A stretch of 64,000 nt of DNA from Streptomyces cavernae (GTDB lineage Bacteria; Actinomycetota; Actinomycetes; Streptomycetales; Streptomycetaceae): positions 380,442-444,441 of the forward strand of contig NZ_ML137708.1 in the NCBI RefSeq assembly GCF_004023625.1, in the 5' to 3' direction. Below are positions 56,026-64,000 of the stretch, in pieces. A model generated the notes under the pieces. The model searched no databases and was not told where the DNA came from. It worked only from the letters and a program-made list of their open reading frames with translations. Each line of letters opens with the position of its first letter. The first letter of the stretch is position 1. The position numbers and the translations under genes were made by a program.

Positions 56026-56223
56026 AGTCTGAACGGCGCCTCCACGGCCTTCATCCTCGCCAACACCCTCGGCGGCGGCTTCGCTCCCCTCGCCGCCACC
56101 TGGCTGAACAGCCGGTGGAACTCACCGCTCGTGCTCGGTTTCTACACCGGCAGCCTCTGTCTGCTGAGCCTCCTGTGCCTGCTGGCCCTGCCGGAAACCC
56201 GCGACTGCGACTTCGCCACGTGA
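56021..56223 (+). pseudogene. MFS transporter C-terminal remnant (copy 1)
   Basis: About 67 codons encoding the last two membrane segments of a major facilitator transporter of the MHS type (NGASTAFILANTLGGGFAPLAATWL ... LPETRD). Everything upstream is missing: it abuts head-on the truncated AMP-ligase at about 56021-56030. Confidence 0.75.
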
Positions 56224-56357
56224 CGGCACCCTTGGGTCGCCCGGTGTCCGGACGGCGCTGTGCCCCGCGTGCCGGGACCAGGAGCGGCCGGCTGCTCGGG
56301 CACGTGCAGTCAGTCATCGGGGTAGTGGATGGCGTCATCCTTTGCAACACCTCCTGA

Positions 56358-56389
56358 GGGCCTGTCCGGCGGAACAACCGGACAGGCCC
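56358..56389 (-). terminator. Terminator after the DUF1062 gene (copy 1)
   Basis: GGGCCTGTCCGG (56358-56369) and CCGGACAGGCCC (56378-56389) form a perfect 12-bp stem with an 8-base loop, 16 bases beyond the DUF1062 stop. Confidence 0.85.
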
Positions 56390-56404
56390 CCGGTCCGAGG
56401 ATGC

Positions 56405-56953
56405 TCAGCGCTTGAGCGTGAAGGTGAAGTCGCCGGAGAGCTTGCCGGTCAGCCGGACTGCCGAAACGAGATTCCCCTCCGTGATCAGTCTCTCGACCTC
56501 CGCCCGCGAGAGTCCGCAACCTTCAGCGACCAGTCGCACCGGCCGGACGGGGATCCGCGCCGCAAAGCGGACTGAAACGTCGATCACCTCGCAGTCCAGG
56601 TGATCCGATCCGCCGGTGTCGAGGCGCCAGGCGCCGTCCCAGTCGAGGGCGATGCGATTACGGCGCCGCACGACCGCGTCCTGAAGCAGCTCGGCTGCCA
56701 GGACAGGGTCGTTGTCATGCAGCCGGTCCAGCAGCTCAGGCCGTACCGAGCGCACGTTCATCCGTTCCAGAACCGTGAGCTTTGCCGTGTCCCCGCAAGC
56801 GGTACAGAGCACGAGGAGCCAGGCGTCGAGGAGTTTGTGGTTGGCGTTGACGCGAAACTTGCCGTTCGCCCGGAAACGCTCGGACGCGCAGGCGTGGCAA
56901 CGGCGGAGAACGGTCGGCAGACAGGTGGGCATGACCACCCAGTTGTTGAGCAC
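56405..56953 (-). CDS. DUF1062 family protein (copy 1)
   Basis: A 182-residue intact DUF1062 protein. Two CxxC pairs (CHAC near residue 19 and CTAC near residue 50) suggest a zinc-binding site, followed by ERMNVRSVRPELLDRLHDND and a C-terminal S4-like segment (GLSRAEVERLITEGNL), which in other proteins binds RNA. Function unknown. It is one of the few complete genes inside the duplicated unit. Confidence 0.85.
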   Translation of the reverse strand: MLNNWVVMPTCLPTVLRRCHACASERFRANGKFRVNANHKLLDAWLLVLCTACGDTAKLTVLERMNVRSVRPELLDRLHDNDPVLAAELLQDAVVRRRNRIALDWDGAWRLDTGGSDHLDCEVIDVSVRFAARIPVRPVRLVAEGCGLSRAEVERLITEGNLVSAVRLTGKLSGDFTFTLKR

Positions 56954-57303
56954 AGAAGTACACCGGTTTCAGATGAGAAGTCCGCAGCAAAAAGGAGCGC
57001 GGCGCGCATGCGCGACGCGCGACACATCAGCTCTCGGGAGGTCTCACACGGTGTACAACGGCACGTCCTTACCCAGACGACTTGGCTCGGCAGCACGGTA
57101 ATGGCGCACAGCGGCACGGCTCCACTGGTTTTCGAGCGCCTCACCACCAGGTTCCATCCGGCGGATCATGACCCATCGGGCGGCGCCCACCTCCACCGTG
57201 TGCGCTTCGGCGGCGTGCGGATGCCGACCGACGAGGACGGCGTCGCCGCGGCGGCGGTCGCGGCACTGCATGCGACCGCCGCCGACAGCGGACGCCCCTC
57301 CGG
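56954..57303. other. Unassigned gap (copy 1)
   Basis: No gene is recognised. The plus-strand frame through 57101-57303 (VFERLTTRF ... GGVRMPTDEDGVAA) has good codon bias and may be a remnant of a lost gene, but I cannot name a family. The start region near 56960-57050 is less GC-rich and could hold the DUF1062 promoter. Confidence 0.3.
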
Positions 57304-57840
57304 TCAGTTCACCAGACCGGCCTGGGTCAGCCAGTCCTTCGCGACCGTGTCGGCGTCCTCCTTGTCGTTGACGAGCTTCTTCATCATCTCCAGCAGGTCC
57401 TCGGTGGTGAGCTTGGCCGAGACGGCGTTGAGCGCCGCCTTGGACTTGTCGTCGAAGGCCTCCTTGTAGATCAGGGGGTCACGTTCTGCGAGGAGAACAG
57501 GTTCTTCGGGTCCTCCAGCACCACCAGCTTGTCCTCGACGATGGCGGGATCGGTGGTGTAGAGGTTGGCGGCCTGGACCGTGTCCTTCTTCAGCAGATCC
57601 AGCAGGGTGCTCTGGGTGCCCGCGTCCAGCGGCTGGTACTTCTTGAACTCCACGCCGTACACCGTCTTGAGCCCGACCAGGCCCTGGGTGCGGGTCTTGA
57701 ACTCCGAGCTGCCCCCGATCGTCATCTTGCCCGCCACGGCCTTGAGATCGGCCAGCGACTTGAGGTTGTACTTGGCCGCGATCTCAGGGGTGACGGTGAC
57801 CGAGTCCTTGTCCTCGGCGGCGGAGGAGTCGAGTATCTCA
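57304..57840 (-). pseudogene. OpuC-type glycine betaine binding protein remnant (copy 1)
   Basis: About 180 codons of the C-terminal half of a quaternary-amine (glycine betaine/choline) ABC binding protein: VTPEIAAKYNLKSLADLK, IGGSSEFKTRTQG, YQPLDAGTQ, ANLYTTDPAI, then LAKDWLTQAGLVN-like end. One C is missing in a C-run near 57478, shifting the frame between SSQNVTP and LIYKEAF. The signal peptide and first half are gone; the sequence fuses with a permease gene at about 57840. Confidence 0.8.
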
Positions 57841-57999
57841 AGTCGAGCTGGAGGCCACGGGTGATGTAGTAGCCGAGACCGCCCTGGCCGATCAGCTGCC
57901 CCACCGCGACCAGACTGATGGAGGAGACGGCGGCGACGCGCACACCGGCGACGACGACGGGCACGGCGATGGGCAGTTCGACCTGGACGACACGGCGTA
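57841..57999 (-). pseudogene. OpuC-type permease internal fragment (copy 1)
   Basis: 53 codons of a glycine-betaine-type ABC permease (VELPIAVPVVVAGVRVAAVSS ... GQGGLGYYITRGLQLD). The 3' end is lost at the scar with the binding-protein remnant and the 5' end is cut by the duplication junction at 57999/58000, which joins it to the LLM oxidoreductase gene. Confidence 0.8.
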
Positions 58000-58812
58000 G
58001 TCGTCCGGGAAGACGACGCGTATGCCGCCGATCATCTCCAGGTCGGCGATGTCCCGTCCGGCGGCGGCCATCGCCCGCGTCAGCTTCCGCATCTCCTCGG
58101 GCGTGGGCCGTCCGAGCGGGTTGAAGGCGTGACCGTACCGTACGATCCGGCGCACCATGGCGTCGTGCATGCCGGCACCGCCGAGACACAGTCGCGGACC
58201 GTCGGGGCGGTGGGCCTTGGGCTCGAAGTAGACGTTCTCGAAGCCGTAGTGCTCGCCCTTGTGCGACACGGGAGAAGGGCCCCACAACTTCGCCCAGATC
58301 TCCAGGTGCTCGTCGAGCAGCTTCCCGCGCCGGGAGAAGGGGACGCCGAGGGCCTCGTACTCGTCACGGCTCCAGCTCACATTGGGCAGCACCATCAGCC
58401 GGCCCTCGCTCAGCAGGTCGAGGGTGCCCAACTCGCGGGCCAGTAGCAGCGGATGGCGGAGCGGGGCGATCACCGCCGAGGCGGCGAGGCGCACCCGGTC
58501 GGTCACGGCCGCGATGGCGGCGAGCAGGAGCAGGGAGTTGGGCCAGGGTGTGTACGGGTCCTGGTTGCCCGGCAGCGCCCAGTCGCGGGGGTTGCCCATG
58601 ATGCCGTTCACGCCGGCGTCCGGTCCGAGCACGATGTGTTCGCTGATCATCACGGAGTCGAACCCGGCGTCCTCGGCCTCCCGGGCCCAGCGCACCACCG
58701 TCGGCAGGTCGGCACGACCACCGGTCATGGTCCAGTTCTCGCTGAGCACGAGCTGCATACGGGGAATGCGGTCCGGCACCGGGACCTCCGATCTCCGGTC
58801 TTCGAATGTCAT
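58000..58812 (-). pseudogene. LLM oxidoreductase truncated at the duplication junction
   Basis: Residues 1 to about 271 of the oxidoreductase at 51958-52932. After VVFPDD the junction replaces the last 53 codons with permease sequence in another frame, giving a chimeric tail that ends at 57892. The protein would lack the end of the barrel. Promoter and start are intact, so the message may still be made. Confidence 0.85.
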
Positions 58813-58940
58813 TTGATCCCAAACAATATGCCGATGCGGACTGGGACGGCAAGAGCGTGCCTTTCAGGCAGCCGGGTCGGCGCAGCGGAGCCGCCCAAGG
58901 CCGCGGCAGCGCGGCGGCCGGTCGGCCGCCACACCGTGCC

Positions 58941-59786
58941 TCACCGGTGGCGCGGCCTCCCGCGCCTGCCGCCTCTGGGGCCGCCGGAGCCCCCGGAGCC
59001 CCCGGAGCCGCCGGAACCCGCGGAACCGCCCCGGCCCCCGGAGCCGCCGCGCGGCTTCCCGGCGCTCGACTTTCCGCCGGTCGTCTTCCCGCCGCTCGTC
59101 TTCCCGCCGGCTGGCTTGCGCCGTGCGCCGGACGTGTCGGGGCGCTTGCTCTCCGGCTGTGCCGTGCCGCTCGTGGGGCGGCCCCGGGTGCTGTTGACGG
59201 TCCGGCCGCGGACGATCCCGATGAAGTCCTCGACCAGATCGGTCGTCGCGTCCTCGGGCCACGACAGTGCGACGCTCGACTGAGGGGCGTCCACGAGCGG
59301 CCGGTAGGTGAGATCCCTGCGGTGGTGCAGGCGGGCCAGCGACTGCGGGACGACGAGGAGGCCCACGCCCGCGCCCACGAGTTCGATGGCGTCGGCCGTG
59401 GTGGCGGGGCGCTCGACGGCGGGCCGCCCCGGCGGCGCGGCCCAGCCGAGGACGTCGTCGAGCGGGTGGAGGACGACATCGTCGGCGATGTCGTCGGCCG
59501 ACACCTCGTCCACCGCCGTCACGAGATGGTCCTTGGGCACGACGACCACGGTCGTCTCGGTGTAGAGGGGGATCGCGCTGAAGACCGCGCGGTCGACCGG
59601 CAGCCGGAGGAGCGCCGCGTCGGCTCCCCCGCTCCGCAGCACATCGGCCGCTTCCGCGGCGGGCACGGGGACCAGGGTCAGGGGGACGTCGGGCAGGCGC
59701 TCGTTCCAGATGCTCACCCACTTGGCGGGCGTCACCCCCGGGACGTACGCGAGCCGGAACGATGGGGATGCTTCCGAGCCTGTCAC
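58941..59786 (-). CDS. Stand-alone LysR-type effector-binding domain (copy 2)
   Basis: Identical to the protein at 53061-53906, including the basic Gly/Ser/Lys-rich tail. The gene is therefore present in two doses. Confidence 0.85.
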   Translation of the reverse strand: MTGSEASPSFRLAYVPGVTPAKWVSIWNERLPDVPLTLVPVPAAEAADVLRSGGADAALLRLPVDRAVFSAIPLYTETTVVVVPKDHLVTAVDEVSADDIADDVVLHPLDDVLGWAAPPGRPAVERPATTADAIELVGAGVGLLVVPQSLARLHHRRDLTYRPLVDAPQSSVALSWPEDATTDLVEDFIGIVRGRTVNSTRGRPTSGTAQPESKRPDTSGARRKPAGGKTSGGKTTGGKSSAGKPRGGSGGRGGSAGSGGSGGSGGSGGPRGGRRGRPRHR

Positions 59787-59868
59787 CCGGCCAGGCTACC
59801 CGCTCACGGCCGAGGTCCCGCCCGAGGCATCGGCGATCCCGCCCGAGCCACCGGAGGTCCCGCCCCGG

Positions 59869-59990
59869 GCACCGGCAGACCGTACACGGCACCGGCATCC
59901 CGCACGGGCCGCCGGCGGTCCCGTACTCCGCACCGGCAGACCGTACACGGCACCGGCATCCCGCACGGGCCGCCGGCGGTCCCGTACTGA
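59869..59990. repeat. 61-bp tandem repeat (copy 2)
   Basis: Second copy of the two-unit 61-bp repeat described at 53989-54110. Confidence 0.88.
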
Positions 59991-60230
59991 CGCACCAGGA
60001 GACCGTACGCGGCACCCGCATCCCGGTCGCGGCCGATGGTCCATCAGCCGGCGTCGGCGATCCAGTGCGCGGGCGCCCGTATCCCGCACGGGGTGTCGGC
60101 GGTCCGGCGAGCGGCAGCGGCATCCCGGTCGCGGCCCCCGACCCCGCCCTGGCGGCGGCGGTCCCGCACGCGGCAGCCGTCCCGCGCACGGCGGCAGAGG
60201 CTCCCGCGTCAGGCCGATAGTCTTGTCGCC

Positions 60231-60626
60231 ATGAAGTCGCAACAGACCACCCAGACGCTGAAGCCCGCGACCGCGGCCAAGAAGCTGGGTGTGTACCTCG
60301 GGGCCACCCCGGCCGAGTTCCAGGCGGGTGTCGTCTCACGTGCCGAGTTGAACCAGCTCCAGGCCGATCCGCCCGAGTGGCTGCGCGAGCTGCGGCGACG
60401 CGGACCCCACCCCCGTCCGGTGGTCGCGGCGAAACTGGGCGTCTCCATCTCGGGTCTCGCCCGCGGCGGAATCACGGACCCTCTCACGACCGAGCAGATC
60501 GAGGCGTTGCTGACGGCTCCGCCCGAGTGGCTGGAAAAGGAACGCGCCACCCAGGCCGAGGTCCGCAAGGAAGCGGCACGCATCAAGAAGAAGAACGCCG
60601 AACTCGCCGAGCAGACCCGCCGATAG
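60231..60626 (+). CDS. DUF5997 family protein (copy 2)
   Basis: Identical to the 131-residue protein at 54351-54746 and in the same divergent arrangement with the LysR-like gene. Confidence 0.85.
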   Translation: MKSQQTTQTLKPATAAKKLGVYLGATPAEFQAGVVSRAELNQLQADPPEWLRELRRRGPHPRPVVAAKLGVSISGLARGGITDPLTTEQIEALLTAPPEWLEKERATQAEVRKEAARIKKKNAELAEQTRR

Positions 60627-61115
60627 CGCGCCCGGCCCAAGGCCCGGCGCACGGCCCGGCCCCTCCGTCCGCCCGCGGCCCGGCCACGGAGCCGTCGGGG
60701 TGGCCTGCCCAGGCGCCGTGGCCGGCGCTCCGCCAGTACCGCGTGACGCTGGTGTGGTCACCGGCGACACCGAGCAGGACCGCCGCCGCCGTGCCCGGGC
60801 CGAGGCCGGCCATGTCGAGGGCTTCCGTCCCGCACCGGGCGAGCGCGTGGCGGAGCGCCCAGTCCTCCACCGCGTCGGGTCCGTCGTCCGGGGCCGCCGC
60901 CATCGGCGTTCGGTAGGGGCCGGTGTCGAACCTAGTGGGCGTGAAGCGGGGACTCCGGCGAACACCCCGCGCCGCAGGGCCTCGGCGCCCGCGCCGAAGG
61001 CGGTGCGCACGCCGAAGCCGGTCACGGCAACCTCACCGCTCAACGCGGCCACCTCACCGCTCAACACAGCCGCCTCACCGCTCAACACAGCCGCCTCACC
61101 GCTCAACACGGCCAC
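60583..61115 (-). pseudogene. Ketosynthase N-terminal remnant (copy 2)
   Basis: Identical to 54703-55235, with the same single-base frameshift and the same 21-bp repeats at its start (about 61030-61113). Confidence 0.75.
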
Positions 61116-61905
61116 CCCCGTCCGCCTGATCCGTCCGGGCGGCGGCGTGCAGGGACTCGGTGAGCCTGCGGAGTGAGGTCAACTGCGCGATGTCCTCGTC
61201 GCCGGGCTCCACGACCAGGCCGTAGCGCTCCTCCACCACGTGCAGCAGCCACACCAGACCCAGGGAGTCCAGGACCAGTTCGGTGTCCTCGCCGAGGTCG
61301 GCGGGCACCCCGGGGAAGATCTTGCGGTCCGACAGCAGCTCCCGGACGGTGTCGGTGGTGATGAAAGCCGGATCACCCGCGGCAGCTTGTAGTCGGCCAG
61401 CCGCTCCCGGCACCAGCGCAGCAGTTCCTCGGCGGAGGGGCGCTCCACCGGCGGCCGGCGCGACATACGCCTCGGTGATGCCTTCGTCGACCAGCACCGC
61501 CTGCTCGACCGCCGGGTGCTCGCGGAGCACGTTCTCCACCTCGGTGAGGTCGACCTTCAGGCCGCCGATCACGACGAGTGAGTCCGCTCGGCCGTGCACC
61601 CGGACCGCCCCGGTGGCGTCCACCGTGGCCCGGTCGCGGGCGTGCAGGCTGCCGTCCGCGTACTGCGTACCGCCGGAGTCGAAGAGGTACGGCGACTCCT
61701 CCAGCGCGACGTCCGGTTCGCCGTTGTGCTCCCGTATCACCAGGCCGGGTGCCGCCCGGCCGACCGAGGGCCGCAGCGCGCCGCCGACGTCCATGGCGAC
61801 CACACCGGTCTCGGTGGTCCCGTAGGACTCGCCGACCGGAACGCCGTACCGCTCGGCGAACCGTTCCGCGACCTCCGGCGGCATCAACTCGCCGCCGGAA
61901 ACGGC
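61096..61905 (-). pseudogene. AMP-ligase and carrier-protein remnant (copy 2)
   Basis: Identical to 55216-56025, with the same frameshift and internal deletion. Confidence 0.75.
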
Positions 61906-62103
61906 AGTCTGAACGGCGCCTCCACGGCCTTCATCCTCGCCAACACCCTCGGCGGCGGCTTCGCTCCCCTCGCCGCCACCTGGCTGAACAGCCGGTGGAA
62001 CTCACCGCTCGTGCTCGGTTTCTACACCGGCAGCCTCTGTCTGCTGAGCCTCCTGTGCCTGCTGGCCCTGCCGGAAACCCGCGACTGCGACTTCGCCACG
62101 TGA
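61901..62103 (+). pseudogene. MFS transporter C-terminal remnant (copy 2)
   Basis: Identical to 56021-56223. Confidence 0.75.
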
Positions 62104-62237
62104 CGGCACCCTTGGGTCGCCCGGTGTCCGGACGGCGCTGTGCCCCGCGTGCCGGGACCAGGAGCGGCCGGCTGCTCGGGCACGTGCAGTCAGTCATCGG
62201 GGTAGTGGATGGCGTCATCCTTTGCAACACCTCCTGA

Positions 62238-62269
62238 GGGCCTGTCCGGCGGAACAACCGGACAGGCCC
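62238..62269 (-). terminator. Terminator after the DUF1062 gene (copy 2)
   Basis: Same 12-bp perfect stem as at 56358-56389. Confidence 0.85.
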
Positions 62270-62284
62270 CCGGTCCGAGGATGC

Positions 62285-62833
62285 TCAGCGCTTGAGCGTG
62301 AAGGTGAAGTCGCCGGAGAGCTTGCCGGTCAGCCGGACTGCCGAAACGAGATTCCCCTCCGTGATCAGTCTCTCGACCTCCGCCCGCGAGAGTCCGCAAC
62401 CTTCAGCGACCAGTCGCACCGGCCGGACGGGGATCCGCGCCGCAAAGCGGACTGAAACGTCGATCACCTCGCAGTCCAGGTGATCCGATCCGCCGGTGTC
62501 GAGGCGCCAGGCGCCGTCCCAGTCGAGGGCGATGCGATTACGGCGCCGCACGACCGCGTCCTGAAGCAGCTCGGCTGCCAGGACAGGGTCGTTGTCATGC
62601 AGCCGGTCCAGCAGCTCAGGCCGTACCGAGCGCACGTTCATCCGTTCCAGAACCGTGAGCTTTGCCGTGTCCCCGCAAGCGGTACAGAGCACGAGGAGCC
62701 AGGCGTCGAGGAGTTTGTGGTTGGCGTTGACGCGAAACTTGCCGTTCGCCCGGAAACGCTCGGACGCGCAGGCGTGGCAACGGCGGAGAACGGTCGGCAG
62801 ACAGGTGGGCATGACCACCCAGTTGTTGAGCAC
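62285..62833 (-). CDS. DUF1062 family protein (copy 2)
   Basis: Identical to the intact 182-residue protein at 56405-56953. Confidence 0.85.
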   Translation of the reverse strand: MLNNWVVMPTCLPTVLRRCHACASERFRANGKFRVNANHKLLDAWLLVLCTACGDTAKLTVLERMNVRSVRPELLDRLHDNDPVLAAELLQDAVVRRRNRIALDWDGAWRLDTGGSDHLDCEVIDVSVRFAARIPVRPVRLVAEGCGLSRAEVERLITEGNLVSAVRLTGKLSGDFTFTLKR

Positions 62834-63183
62834 AGAAGTACACCGGTTTCAGATGAGAAGTCCGCAGCAAAAAGGAGCGCGGCGCGCATGCGCGACGCGC
62901 GACACATCAGCTCTCGGGAGGTCTCACACGGTGTACAACGGCACGTCCTTACCCAGACGACTTGGCTCGGCAGCACGGTAATGGCGCACAGCGGCACGGC
63001 TCCACTGGTTTTCGAGCGCCTCACCACCAGGTTCCATCCGGCGGATCATGACCCATCGGGCGGCGCCCACCTCCACCGTGTGCGCTTCGGCGGCGTGCGG
63101 ATGCCGACCGACGAGGACGGCGTCGCCGCGGCGGCGGTCGCGGCACTGCATGCGACCGCCGCCGACAGCGGACGCCCCTCCGG

Positions 63184-63720
63184 TCAGTTCACCAGACCGG
63201 CCTGGGTCAGCCAGTCCTTCGCGACCGTGTCGGCGTCCTCCTTGTCGTTGACGAGCTTCTTCATCATCTCCAGCAGGTCCTCGGTGGTGAGCTTGGCCGA
63301 GACGGCGTTGAGCGCCGCCTTGGACTTGTCGTCGAAGGCCTCCTTGTAGATCAGGGGGTCACGTTCTGCGAGGAGAACAGGTTCTTCGGGTCCTCCAGCA
63401 CCACCAGCTTGTCCTCGACGATGGCGGGATCGGTGGTGTAGAGGTTGGCGGCCTGGACCGTGTCCTTCTTCAGCAGATCCAGCAGGGTGCTCTGGGTGCC
63501 CGCGTCCAGCGGCTGGTACTTCTTGAACTCCACGCCGTACACCGTCTTGAGCCCGACCAGGCCCTGGGTGCGGGTCTTGAACTCCGAGCTGCCCCCGATC
63601 GTCATCTTGCCCGCCACGGCCTTGAGATCGGCCAGCGACTTGAGGTTGTACTTGGCCGCGATCTCAGGGGTGACGGTGACCGAGTCCTTGTCCTCGGCGG
63701 CGGAGGAGTCGAGTATCTCA
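63184..63720 (-). pseudogene. OpuC-type binding protein remnant (copy 2)
   Basis: Identical to 57304-57840, with the same missing C near 63358 and the same 5' scar. Here it is followed upstream by a longer part of the permease gene. Confidence 0.8.
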
Positions 63721-64000
63721 AGTCGAGCTGGAGGCCACGGGTGATGTAGTAGCCGAGACCGCCCTGGCCGATCAGCTGCCCCACCGCGACCAGACTGATG
63801 GAGGAGACGGCGGCGACGCGCACACCGGCGACGACGACGGGCACGGCGATGGGCAGTTCGACCTGGACGACACGGCGTACCGCGGTGAATCCCATGGCCG
63901 TGGCCGCCTGCCGTACGGGCTCGGGGACGGACGCCAGCCCGTCCACGACATTGGGCACCAGGACCGACAGGGTGTACAGCGTCAGCGGGATCATCACCGT
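63721..64000 (-). CDS. OpuC-type glycine betaine ABC permease, 3'-damaged, runs off the window
   Basis: About 93 codons of the membrane subunit of a quaternary-amine osmoprotectant importer: PLTLYTLSVLVPNVVDGL, the ATPase-contact loop ATAMGFTAVRRVVQVELP, and GQGGLGYYITRG. The gene continues beyond position 64000. Its C-terminus is lost where it meets the binding-protein remnant (about 63720), so the protein would end in an out-of-frame Pro/Arg-rich tail at 63602. The permease is continuous across the right edge of copy 2 (63879). Confidence 0.75.

Larger units (their letters stand above)
52120..57999. repeat. 5,880-bp tandem duplication, copy 1
   Basis: Bases from 52120 are repeated from 58000 with a constant offset of 5,880. 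Line-by-line comparison shows no difference between copies, and all encoded proteins and frameshifts are identical. The copy starts inside the LLM oxidoreductase gene and ends inside an OpuC-type permease gene. There is at most 1 base of homology at the junction. Confidence 0.95.
58000..63879. repeat. 5,880-bp tandem duplication, copy 2
   Basis: Second copy, directly following the first. Its left edge begins inside the LLM oxidoreductase gene and its right edge runs without interruption into the rest of the permease gene (63880 onward), showing which flank is ancestral on each side. Confidence 0.95.

Noticed and set aside
57722..58285. Open frame across the duplication junction containing permease motifs
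   Set aside because: The first half is an antisense-like frame of the LLM gene; only the permease piece is real and it is a fragment.

Overview
The window is very GC-rich, with strong G/C preference at third codon positions, GTG and TTG start codons, F420-dependent (LLM-class) enzymes, LutABC, a BNR-type rhamnose lyase and Streptomyces-type intergenic repeats. This points to the chromosome of a Streptomyces or close actinobacterial relative. No rRNA, tRNA, CRISPR array, phage module or complete insertion sequence was seen.

Layout. 0.4-2.6 kb: two secreted proteins and a PIG-L deacetylase. 3-4.3 kb: a prolyl-aminopeptidase-like hydrolase. 4.4-20.5 kb: an unusually complete L-rhamnose regulon. 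On the minus strand lie an RbsA-type ATPase, two permeases, a binding protein, rhamnose mutarotase, a secreted rhamnose-releasing BNR lyase and a LacI repressor. On the plus strand lie isomerase, a fused rhamnulose-1-P aldolase/dehydrogenase, rhamnulokinase and lutABC. Two divergent promoters between them each carry a LacI-type operator. The genes describe a path from extracellular rhamnosyl polysaccharide through L-rhamnose, DHAP and L-lactaldehyde to L-lactate and pyruvate.

20.8-27 kb: a Gfo/Idh oxidoreductase, a GH13 trehalose-synthase-like enzyme, an EEP-fold phosphoesterase and a TreT-like glycosyltransferase, with a MITE-like inverted repeat between convergent genes. 27-35 kb: regulators (TetR, LuxR, TetR), PhzF, GNAT, an FMN reductase, a 3-hydroxyisobutyrate-dehydrogenase-like enzyme, and an LLM gene broken by 82-bp tandem repeats. 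35-41 kb: a CitAB-like two-component system divergent from a tctCBA tricarboxylate transporter that ends in a small UspA. 41-43 kb: a tightly overlapping nucleotidyltransferase/BON/metallophosphoesterase operon. 43-47.6 kb: a truncated hydrolase, a fructosamine-kinase-like protein, a Baeyer-Villiger monooxygenase, a patatin and a TetR. 47.9-51.1 kb: a sugar ABC transporter lacking its own ATPase. 51.2-52.9 kb: a glutamine amidotransferase coupled to an LLM oxidoreductase.

52.1-63.9 kb is the most unusual part. A 5,880-bp segment is present as two adjacent, apparently identical copies (52120-57999 and 58000-63879). The unit holds three intact genes (LysR-type effector-domain protein, DUF5997, DUF1062) and a patchwork of broken ones (ketosynthase, AMP-ligase, carrier protein, MFS transporter, OpuC-type binding protein and permease) joined at abrupt scars. 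The outer ends sit inside an LLM oxidoreductase and a permease, both of which are restored at the outer flanks. This is either a very recent tandem duplication of a deletion-scarred locus or an assembly artefact, and long reads across the junction would decide.
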